From Lunularia cruciata (taxonomy: Eukaryota > Streptophyta > Marchantiopsida > Lunulariales > Lunulariaceae): a stretch of DNA of 64,000 nt. The stretch covers positions 63,431,001 to 63,495,000 of the forward strand of contig OX419758.1 of NCBI GenBank assembly GCA_948567375.1, read 5' to 3'. Position numbers and translations under genes: made by a program. Numbering within the stretch: position 1 is the first letter of the stretch; each line of letters starts with the position of its first letter. The notes beneath the pieces are model-generated. The model was not told the origin of the DNA and searched no databases. It was given only the letters and a program-made list of their open reading frames with translations. Below are positions 46,901-56,345 of this stretch, one piece after another.

Positions 46901-48094
46901 TGTATCAATGTGGAGTTAGTAGACGAGTTAGTAGAGGCTAATGAGTTAGCAAATTGGGCAAGTTAGCCAAGCAATCTAAGAATGTTCTAGAAACATCTAT
47001 GAAACTTTTTGGTACCTTCCAAGTATTGAGTACCATGTATGCCACGTAAGTAACTTCTTAGGAAACTTACTAGCTAGCCTAGTTTGCAAGGCAAGTAGGT
47101 TGGTCTTAGGTGGAAGTTTCGTTGGAAACTTCCTAGTTGGTTTAGTGTAATACCAAGAACTAGATATATCATGTAGAGGTAAAATTTGGTTTGATAACAT
47201 TTGGAAGGATGTTATGTATGATGTGCTAGGTAGATCAGATAGAGATGTCACCAAAAGTGTACTTCTACTAATAGTGCAAGAGCCAAAAATAATCTAAATT
47301 TGTAATACAAAAAGCTAAACATATTATCCAAAGGTCAAAATTAGCTTGATAATATATGAAAGGATGTTATGTATGATGGGCTATGTAGATCAAATAGAGG
47401 TGTCACCAAAAGAGGATTTTTACTAATAGTGCAAGAGTCAAAAATAGTATCAAAACTTTAGAGCCAATTTTGGGGACCCTATGGATGAATTAGACCTAAA
47501 AAATGTATGAATGCCCCCTCCCCCCCATTAATTGAGGAAAGGTTAGCCTTTGATCCCCCTTGGCTTGTTTCATCAAGAGCTTTCCAATGGGACCTCACCC
47601 ACACGTTTTGGAGATTTCTACAAGAAGATTCCTTAAAGATTCTCTTTGATCAAAGATGTTTGACCAACCAGATAGAATCAGAACCAATATGTCACCCATC
47701 CATACAACTAATCTAAGGGTATAGCTCACTAACATGTCACCAATCCATATATCTGATCCAAGTGTAGAACTTATTTTGGAGGAGTCTTCCTTGCTAGATA
47801 ATAAAATCAAGGTGCTCCCTTTGGGGCATCGGAGATTGAGTGCAAAGCTTTTTGTTTTCTCTTATGTTTCCCTTAAGGTCTCCTATCCTCGGAAGATTAC
47901 ATTTAGCTTGCATTCCAAGAAGGCGGTTTCTAGTAGGAAGCTTCCTTGGGAACTTCCCTAGAGCCTTGTATATTATCTATAAATACCAAAGCACAAGCTC
48001 ATGATAGGCATCCAAGGTTTCTTTCATTTGAGAGTCCCAATGTGATCTTCCACTACGGTCATCAATTCTCCTATTTTTCTCCTTGGTCTATTTT
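46901..48094 (+). repeat. LTR-B copy interrupted by a solo LTR-A
   Basis: TGTATCAATGTGGAG start aligns with TGTAACAATATGG of LTR-B. The LTR-B parts are 46901-47145 and 47907-48094, about 433 bp once the insertion and duplicated pentamer are removed. A degraded primer site (ATTATTTCAAAGC) follows at 48095. Confidence 0.8.
47146..47901 (+). mobile_element. Solo LTR-A with perfect target duplication
   Basis: 756 bp, TGTAATACC...GATTACA, flanked by TTTAG at 47141-47145 and 47902-47906. It aligns along its length with 5579-6337, including the tandem duplication of the 5' 150 bases. Solo LTRs form by recombination between the two LTRs of a full element. It lies inside LTR-B, so it is younger than that insertion. 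Confidence 0.95.
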
Positions 48095-48299
48095 ATTATT
48101 TCAAAGCAAGAATGGGATGGAAGTATTTACAAATATCAAAATCCATTTGTTCCAAACCATTGGGATATTTTGTACGTGTATTACCGAAGCATCAATTCAT
48201 GTAGTTTATCATTTCCATGCTTTACATAATTTTTTTTGAATATAATCACCTTGTCTAATGAACCATTGATACTTCCAATTGTAACTTACAAGGAGCGGT

Positions 48300-49180
48300 G
48301 AACTTGTTGCATTTATGTATTAACTTAGATTATTTCAAGTAGTTTGATAGAGTAGTAGCCATGGTAGTAAAGCCCAAAGTTATCATTGCTATGTAGCAAC
48401 AAATTGAGCACCTTACTCTATTGTTGGAAAAAAGAGATCATCAACAAAAAGAGCATGTAGAGAGCACATCATTTCAAGAAGGAAAAGAGGAAATTCAATT
48501 TCCAAATCCCAAGATATTTGCAACCAAGAATCTCTTGGGTGCAGTGGAGAATTTTATATTTGATTATGAATGTTATTTTGAAAGTACAAATTTTCAAGAT
48601 GAATAGAGATAGATTCTCTTGGCTTCAAGCCAATTGGGAAGAGTGGTAAACTATGGTTGCAATTTTGAGTGGAGCAAGCTAAACAACAATTTGTTGTGCA
48701 AATCTTGACATGGGAAGAATTCAAGAGTACAATAAATGAGAGATTCCAAGTTATAAATGTTAAATAAGTTGCATGAGATAGATTGGTAGAATTGAAGCAG
48801 ATTGGTTTTGTGAGACTAAATCACTCAATTCCAAAACACAATAATGTAAATTCTAGAGATACTTGAAGGTGAAACTCTAAATCATTTTATGAGGGGCTTG
48901 AAGTCAAATTCCAAATTGGAAATGAGTATGTGGGAGCCCAAACACATGGAGGAATCCATGCAATTGGTTGATCATTTTGATTCCTTGGTTGCCACAACTT
49001 GGTCTTAACTCCAACCTTCACAGAACCTACACACAGGTGGAATAGCCGCCAATGATGCAGATTGATGTCATCTAACGTAGACTACTTGGCACTACAAACA
49101 AAGAAAGATTACAAAAAATGGTGGTTTCTTTTATTGTTGCCAAGTTGGACATTACATTGTTGAATGTCCATTCAAGTAAG
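48300..49180 (+). pseudogene. B-family gag remnant, second copy
   Basis: Collinear with 8010-8870 of element B. The open frame 48421-48606 corresponds to the Gln/Glu-rich coiled segment and the start of the capsid. The zinc knuckle at about 49131-49175 reads FYCCQVGHYIVEC, so the first Cys is lost. Stops and shifts are frequent. Confidence 0.7.
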
Positions 49181-49499
49181 GACTTGGGTTGTGCCAAGAA
49201 ACTCCTCAGATTCCAAATTTGATGCCATAAACCGGTTACTTCAAAGAGTCAAGGGACAAGTTCCTAGGTAGGTACGTTGACGAATAATGGTTAATTCTCC
49301 ACTGGACACGGTTTGGGAGAGAACAACAAGAGCAATTGATCCAAGATGGAAGTGTTTTCAAGCCCAACAAATTGCCCAAATGGAACTATCGAGCACAACA
49401 AAAAGGAAAACAAAGAATCCCACTAAGAGATATCAAGCCATATATTAAGAACTTGATTTGTTCCAACAGGATTGAAGGCTTGACCTATGCAAGTTTGTT

Positions 49500-49576
49500 T
49501 TACTTGTGAGATAATACCTGATCGTGATTGTAGGATTTTGGTTAATTTTGGAAGTTCAAAGAATTGCATATTCATG
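49500..49576 (+). pseudogene. B-family protease, truncated
   Basis: RILVNFGSSKNCIFM aligns with the active-site loop of the element B protease, with the catalytic Asp replaced by Asn. Similarity to element B stops at 49576, where an unrelated LTR fragment begins. Confidence 0.65.
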
Positions 49577-49905
49577 TGTAATACTTTGAGCACAAGAGAA
49601 CTCTCCAAGAGAGATATAAGAGAGAAAATGCAAATTTCACACTCAATACTTTGATGCCCTAAAGGAGCACCTTCTCTTTACTAAATAGCAAAGAGGATCC
49701 CCTCAAAGGAAGCTCCACCCTTGGATCAGAAACATGGATGGATGATTTGTCAGCAAGCTCCATCTTTGGATTAGTTGTTTGGATGGGTGACATGTCAATC
49801 CTTGTCCTATCTAGTTGGTCCAAAGGGAATCTTTAGGGGATCTTCTTGTGGGGAGCTCAGAATTGCATGGGTGAGGTACCATTGGAAAGCTCTTGATGAG
49901 ACAAA
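49577..49905 (-). repeat. LTR-A-like fragment, 3' part, minus strand
   Basis: The reverse complement matches the last 330 bases of LTR-A (from TCTCATCAAGAGCTTTCC) and ends ...GTATTACA, complement of TGTAATAC at 49577. Its 5' part is missing: at 49905/49906 it joins element C integrase with no spacer. Confidence 0.75.
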
Positions 49906-50330
49906 AGCTGTCCCTTCACTAGACTTGTCAGGAAGTGCCACCAACTTAATCCACTTGGAGAAGTGCTCCACCATCACCAAAACATACCAATAATGTCTCA
50001 CAGTCAGTGGTAAAGGTCCGGCGAAGTCCAAACTCCAATGGTAACCCAATCCCATGATAGGTAATGGGTGTAACTGTGGCGTAGGAGCATTGAATGATGC
50101 TCTAACTTGATCACAAACCACACATATGGCAACAAACTGTTGTACCTTGGTCTACATACCGTGCCACCAATAATGACTTTGGAGTAAGCTGTATGTACGC
50201 TTTACTCCAAAATGTCCTAGCTCCTCATGAGCATGACGGACCAACTATGGTCTCTGTGATGGAAGTGGTACTACTTGCACTCTACCATCCTCCCATACAC
50301 TCAAAACATGTCTACCCTCCAATCTGAACC
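49906..50330 (-). pseudogene. Element C integrase, truncated
   Basis: The HHCC zinc region (about 50330-50120; HAHEELGHFGVKRTYS and CVVCDQ) leads to HWSLDFAGPLPL with the first catalytic Asp (about 50028-50030) and MVEHFSKWIKLVALPDKSSEGTA. The next residues come from the LTR-A-like fragment. The second Asp and the Glu are therefore missing. Confidence 0.85.
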
Positions 50331-50476
50331 GTCTGGCTTGCTGAAGAACACGGTCTCTCTCCTTGGCCCCAACTATGCCACCCACAACACCAGTGCAAAG
50401 ATAGTCCATCACTAAGACATCATCATGAATGTCTCGCTAAACTGTACCAATATCTTCATTCTCTGGATCTGTGACC

Positions 50477-51034
50477 TCAATAACTCCTCCTGTATGCGCT
50501 GAGAGATACCACCAAAGCCTCTACAAATATACATAGAAAGGCCGATGCATGCCAACCTGGCACCATCTCCTCATCTGTCTCACCATGCCAACGTGCTCCG
50601 GTCTGATCCTGTTGGCTGGGACATGGGTTTCTACTCAACCCATTTGCATCACGGTTCACCACTCCAGGTCTATGAACAACCGTGAAATCATACTCCTATA
50701 AAATCAGAGCCCATTGTGCAAGCTTCCCTGAAAGCTTGTCGGACTCCATCAACCACTTCAGCGGCTGATGATCAGTGATGAGAGTGAAGGGGTTACCAAA
50801 TAGGTAACATCAAAAATGTGCTACTGCCCAAACTGCTGCCAAGCACTCTCCCTCATATGAACTATACTTTGCCTCCACTGAATTGTTGGAGCGACTAGCA
50901 TAGGCCACCACAAACTCCTTCTCCTCATCATCATGCTGGGTGAGCACCGCTCCAAGCCCCAACATACTCCAATCAGTGTGAACCTGAAATGGTCGTCCCT
51001 TGATCGGTCTCCTCAAAATAGGAGCAGATGTCAA
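50477..51034 (-). pseudogene. Element C RNase H
   Basis: VHTDWSMLGLGAVLTQ carries the first Asp, YSSYEGECLAAVWAVAHF the Glu, and YTDHQPLKWL-type and HRPGVVNRDANGLSR segments the remaining conserved region. Stops at about 50807 and 50696 interrupt the frame. It follows the reverse transcriptase without a gap. Confidence 0.85.
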
Positions 51035-51868
51035 CCTCTCCTTGAGCTCTACAAAAGCTCTCTCTTGCTCATCTCCCCAATACCACTCCTATGTAAGCTT
51101 GGTCAGCTTCATCAAGGCCTTGGCAATGGCACTAAATCCTCTAACATAGCGGCAATAGAAGTTTGCCAACCCAAGGAATGCTTGCACTCTGCTCACATCC
51201 GTAGGCCGAGGAATACGTGCAATAGCCTCCACCTTGGTCTGCTGAACACCAAGTCCTCCGGGGTAGATAGTGTGACCCAAATACTCAACCTGCTTGTGGA
51301 GGAACCTACACCTCCCAGGATGTAATTTGAGTCCATGAGATCTCAACCTCTCAAACACCTCCAACAACTGTCTCTCATGCTCCTCCACAGTAGTGCTATA
51401 AACCAAAATGTCATCAATATAGCACCGAGCAAAATCCAATCCAGCTAGGATCCTATCCATGACCCTCTGGAACTCAACATGAGCATTCTTTAACCCAAAT
51501 GGTAAGAACCTCCACTGATATAACACATCCTTGCCGTGAGGATCAATAGCCCAGAATGTTGTCTTGGACTTATCCTCCTCCTTGATCGGCAACTGATGAT
51601 ATCCCGCTCGAAGATCCAAAGTACTAAAGACCTTTGCATGCCCAATCGCATCAAAAATCTCCTCCGGTGTAGGCATGGCATACCAATCAGCCTTGGTCTG
51701 TCGGTTGATAGGACGGTAATCTCCACACATCTGCCTATCTGTATAGTTGCCATGCATATCTTTCTTGGTTGGCATCACTGTCGCTGATGCATACTCTCCA
51801 TGTGAAATCTCCACCAAACCAGCCTCAAAAAGGTCACTACTCCGACCCTGAATCAATGTCCTCTCCAT
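51035..51868 (-). pseudogene. Element C reverse transcriptase
   Basis: A 259-codon open frame (51868-51089) covers the complete palm and fingers: LFEAGLVEISHGEYASATVM, MCGDYRPINRQT, FSTLDLRAGYHQL with the first Asp, FLPFGLKNAHVEFQRVM, and RCYIDDILVYS with the catalytic Asp pair (51415-51410), then EYLGH and FLGLANFYCRYV. The usual P-F of FGLKNAP is changed to H. It copies element RNA to DNA. The domain itself could be near functional; the polyprotein around it is not. Confidence 0.92.
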
Positions 51869-52529
51869 CTCACTATATCAATAAGGACGTCGGAAAACAG
51901 GTGTGTTGCTAGTCTGCTCAATCTGTATACCAGGTCCCTTCAGAGCACCCAAATCCTTCATACTGAAGGCAAAAAAACTCATGTGACTCCTCAAGAACCT
52001 CCAAACCCTCTGTCTTTCCTCTCCAGTAAGCTTGGGTCCAAGATCTGGCTCCCAAGTATCCTCTGTAACTGTAGTAGGAGTGGAAGACGTACTAACTGAC
52101 TGCTACATTGGGCCCTTGGGAGCAATAGTATCATGCTCCCGACCACTAGAGGTCCCAACCTCTGTGCAAAAAACTCCTTCCACTCTGGCTGCAAGCTCCA
52201 CACGTCCTCTGGCTGCATCCTATGTGGACCAAGGGTGTAATCCAAGTAGCCCACGCTCACCTGGATAGACTCCAAGTAGACCACTCTCCTTAGTAGCTAC
52301 CGGATGTGTCCCAAGAATACCATGTCCACTCGATCCATTGCCCCCAGCATGTGCCTGAATCGTCTCAATAGGCACAGGGCTCACAAGTGTCCGAGTGGTG
52401 ATGCCTATCAAGCGCATCCTACGCTGCTCTGCCAAGCCAAGGCTCACAATCCAAGTCAAATAGTTCAGGTCCATAGCCTAACCTAACACCTGATGCCTAG
52501 ATGCCTCTGACACTGTTGGAACAGTGGTA
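51869..52529 (-). pseudogene. Linker between methyltransferase and reverse transcriptase
   Basis: Broken frames with Trp/Gly-rich short repeats (GLLGVYPGERGLLGLHP at about 52245-52300) and no recognised domain. It probably encodes the polyprotein linker leading to the conserved RRPYRYSEMERTL-like start of the reverse transcriptase. Several stops are present. Confidence 0.4.
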
Positions 52530-53385
52530 ATACCGGTGCAAAAACCCATTGCCCGCTCTCTCTCATCAGCATTGGGTTCCACCAACTGCTATAACTGTGA
52601 GTCCCAAACAAGTCCAGGTCCTCCCTCTTGAAAAGCATGAGAGCTTGGGAAACTCATGAGTGTGGGAAATGCAGCTCTAGGCTGTCCAACTAGGTTCACC
52701 ACTGCCATAGGTGACCTATCAGCCACTACCACTGTTTGAGACTGACGCCCAACATCCAAGATACCATCAACAAGGATGCGGTCAAGTCGTTGAATCCCAT
52801 CATAAGCGCGCTATAGAACCTCTCTGGGTAAGAGGTTCGTCCACCAAAGACAAAGACGATGAGCCCGTGATCCCACTCTGGCTGCATCTAACAATACAGC
52901 AGGTCCCATCCAAGAATGGACCTAATGTGTACTCACCACCACTCTAGTGCGAGAATCACCCATCAAAGGCACGTTCTCCAAAAGGTAAGCTGGAGAAACG
53001 GACTGATGAACCTGGAGATATCATAGTATCCGTAACATCTCCCAAAACACACTAGAACAAGGATCCTAAAGACCCAAACCGCGGCCCGTACATGTATGTC
53101 CCTGACGTGGCCATCCAAAAATCACCAAGTGAATAGGCCCATGTCTCTCTAGGTCATGCGCCCCTAGTAAGGAAATGTCTCCTGGTAAGGCCTTCTGGTA
53201 ACCTCTGACTGCTGACATCGGTAATAACTCCGGATACCGATAAGCCAAGTGTGCCACATGATGTAGAGAGACTTGCCTAGCAGTCTCATCTCTCTCTACA
53301 TACAAGTACCTCTGTACTCGGATACCCACCTGTAACACCGCAACTAGTCCGGTGCTGATCCCACCAAACAACTCCAATAGGCATA
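52530..53385 (-). pseudogene. DNA C5-cytosine methyltransferase domain in element C
   Basis: Transfers methyl from SAM to cytosine in DNA in active relatives. Motifs in order: I LLELFGGISTGL (53377-53345), II YVERDETA (about 53300), IV LVIFGWPRQGHT with GWPRQG at 53116-53099, GRGLGL then DPCSSVFWEMLR, VI LLENVP with ENV at 52978-52970, VIII LLDAARVGSRAHR..LWWTNLLP (about 52920-52826), target-region RAAFPTLMSFPSSHAF, and ADERERAMGF (about 52570-52541). This is the unpermuted order, similar to Dnmt3-type enzymes, not the rearranged order of plant DRM. The catalytic Cys of PCQ is Arg (codon 53107-53105). Stops follow GRGLGL, in motif V/VI linker and near 52830, and the frame is otherwise continuous. 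It sits between protease and reverse transcriptase in the same polyprotein direction. Confidence 0.88.
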
Positions 53386-53530
53386 TCCTCTCTACTGGAT
53401 ATTGCCAAGCAATGAGTGTGGTATCCAGAGGTGTCAAAGCAATCGCCTCCGGAGGCTCATCCTCACACTCATCTCCTGATGGTACAAAGGTTCCACTCCA
53501 AGCCGGTTGCACCAACTGATCTGCATATTG

Positions 53531-54379
53531 CTACAATGCCTCCTCTGAACTCCACAATGGAACATCCAAGGTGGATGGAACAATCTCACTCGTACTCCAA
53601 AGCCGAGTGATCTCCTCTGGTACTGGAGTATCCTCTACATGGGCATTCCCCTCCAACAAGTCACCAGGCCAAGTAACTTCACCGCTGAAAGCTAAAACTG
53701 ATGCTGCCATGGTCCCGGATTGTAGTGAGCTAAGACTACCACTATTGAAGCGTACTAGTAGGCGACATACCCGTCCCTCACCAGACTGCCAACCAGGTCT
53801 ATAAGAGGTTGTCTCCTCCCAATAGTCAATGCTAAAACCCAGGGGGTATAATACTGCTCCCCCAACTAGCACATCATATGACTCAGCTATCGTCGCAATA
53901 GCTTGAGCTCTCACCACCAAGCTATCAATCGGATGACCAGGCTGAACCTGGACAACAAGCTCTCCACGTGTGATGTACTATGTCGAACCACCACCAAGAG
54001 ATGTTTGGATCTGAAATGGACACCTTTCCACATCGGTCTTTTGTAACTCGAGACCGACAACTGCAGCCTTCCCCAACATAAGGGGCTGCGCACCAAAGTC
54101 TAACAAGACTCTCTGTGGTGTATAGACCTTCCTTGAAGGTCCCACCAAACAAAAGATATCCCTCTGGTTATCCAATAGGACAACACCAGGTGTAAACCAC
54201 GCTCTCTCAAAGGCCGGTCTAGCTGGCAACTCCTCCAGTCTAGCTGCTGCTGCCTGCCATAAACCACTGGTCACTGAACGGATCCCATGCTCCTCAACCA
54301 AGTCAGCTCCACTACCAATCACCTCTGCTCTAGTAGTAGGAACTGCACCATCCCTACTCTCACACAATGTGGCAGCCAA
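53531..54379 (-). pseudogene. Element C aspartic protease
   Basis: The frame 54379-53978 contains RVLLDFGAQPLMLGKAAV, the active-site loop with the catalytic Asp at 54100-54098 (the usual S of DSGA is Phe). After a shift the frame 53920-53531 continues AESYDVLVGGAVLYPLGFSIDYW, the conserved C-terminal part (YDVLVG). It then runs through a variable acidic segment toward the methyltransferase. The enzyme would process Gag-Pol. Confidence 0.8.
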
Positions 54380-55245
54380 CCGGAATACTGGGCTGGGTCA
54401 ACTCCCAATGTAAACATATCACTGGCTGAAAATAAAGGATGCCGCATAATCAGCTGAGCCACCCCCAACATCATGCCAGACTCAGTCTGTGTAGTAGCAG
54501 GTGGTTGACTAGCAGGTACTTCATCAGGTACTCCATCACCACCTACCACACCTGCACTGGGACGTCTAGGAACCATGGATGTCGTCTGCAATGCCTCAGA
54601 TAGCATGAAAGACTGAGGAAGTCTAACCTGTCTCCCAACCTCTCCTCTCTGTGGGTCCAACTCCACTGATGCTCCTCTAGGCTCTAGAGCACATACTGCA
54701 CTCCTAGTCACAGCTGCAGATGCATCCACCTGTGCTGCTCCGCACATGAAGTCCAAAGCATCTCTATCACCAACATATGAGGTGGAAGCCTCAGCACCCG
54801 AATCTGATCTCCTCTGAGCAATAGCCATACTAGCCAATCTCTGCTCCAACTGCTCAATCCGAGTAGCCATAGCTGTGTCAGAAGTAAGTGCAGGTACTGC
54901 ACCCCTACTAGGTGTAGATCCTCTACCACCACCTCCACCACCACCTCCACCACCTCGTCCTCCATGAATTGGAGCTCCTCTACTACCTGCCATAGCAGCC
55001 CTACCACTCTGTAACTTTGGGTGTAGGTCAAAACACCGTTCACTAGTGTGACCAAATCTGTGGCAGTGCTCACATTGCCTCTGTGCTGGCTGTGATGCAC
55101 TAGAGGTATCAGGTCCGCTGCCCTGAGTACACTCTCTCCTATGGTGAGGTCCACCACAAGTCCAACAAGCAACACCACCACTCACTAGCTGCTGCTGACC
55201 CGAAAATGAGGGTAAGGGTCTAACTCCACTAGGCCCTCCACTCAC
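54319..55245 (-). pseudogene. Element C gag C-terminus with two zinc knuckles
   Basis: A 308-codon open frame. Knuckle 1 is CWTCGGPHHRREC (55167-55129), knuckle 2 is CEHCHRFGHTSERC (55074-55033). A run of about ten Gly follows (residues 97-107), then a coiled segment TRIEQLEQRLASMA. The two knuckles would bind the element RNA. Beyond them is a poorly conserved region that runs to the protease; the frame shifts at 54319-54379. Confidence 0.85.
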
Positions 55246-55260
55246 TCTATAGGATCTGGG

Positions 55261-56345
55261 CTATCCACCCTGTCCTTGAAAACCAACTAGGCGTGGTGCA
55301 CTCTGCTGCACTCTAGAAGAGGTCACAGCCGTGGATGAGGTCTCCCTACTAAATCCAGATGTCACCACTCTCTCTTCCACCATATTGAGCTCAATACGCT
55401 CAGCCAAACCAAAGACTACTGCCAAAGTGGGCGAAGTAGCTTGCAACAACGTAGCATCACGAACTCTACGTTGCAACTCCATGTCTAGTATCCCATACCA
55501 AAACTGGACTGCCTGGATCTCATTAACTCCCTGAGTGAAAGTGATCAGCCACCTCATGCAAGTGTATGCCTTGCGTAGGCTCTCTCCAGCCTTCCGCTGG
55601 AACTCCTGCAAGCTCCTCAGCTTGTCAGTCCGCACTCCTTGGTAGTTCTGACTCAAACATAGGAAGAACTCCACCATGGGATTAAACCCCGGTATCACAC
55701 CACCTCCTGCAGCGGTACCTGCACTAGTAGTAGCACTATCTCCAGCTAGTGCACCTCCACTAGCTCCACCAACACTACTCGAGCTAGAACTTGTGGGTAC
55801 AGCTGATTTACTTCTGGCCACCGAGCCTGAAGTGATGGAGACATAGTGTGGAGAGCAATATTGTCTCCATAACTCAATCTCCTCCAAATGAGCTCTCCTG
55901 AACTCATGGTAATCATCCATCGGCGGACCCTCCAGATGCTAAAACAACCCCTTCCATGACAAGAGGGTGTAAACAAAGTCGGGTTCCGCATCTGCTGCAG
56001 ATCACACCAACTATCGAAATCCTAGATGAAGTCATCTAACTCAATGGTACCCATTGTACCAGAGTAACGCCTAGGACCTTTGGAGGCCCCATAAATCTCA
56101 TCCATGTTCCACAACAACGGTGCGGACACACCAAGTGCACTCTCAACTGAATCAGCACTTGTGTCGAACTCCAACTCAGAGTCAATCTCCTCCCTCACTA
56201 GGACCTGAGATACAGGCTGATACCGAGCACCACTCCGAGTAAACCCATTGCATACTGCAGGGCTAACTCCTCTGGAATCTCCAAAGAACTCCGTCATGAC
56301 CAAGTAATTGCAACAACAAACCCGAACCACCAACTGCAACCGCAA
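55261..56345 (-). pseudogene. Element C gag N-terminus and capsid
   Basis: The frame 56345-56022 (start Met at 56345, or 56297, MTEFFGDSRGVSPAV) gives an acidic N-terminus. After a stop and shift the frame 55920-55261 (219 codons) starts MDDYHEFRRAHLEEIELW and contains the capsid-like gag domain (EFFLCLSQNYQGVRTDKLR, AVQFWYGILDMELQRRVRDA). A stop at 55261 separates it from the knuckle frame. Confidence 0.8.
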
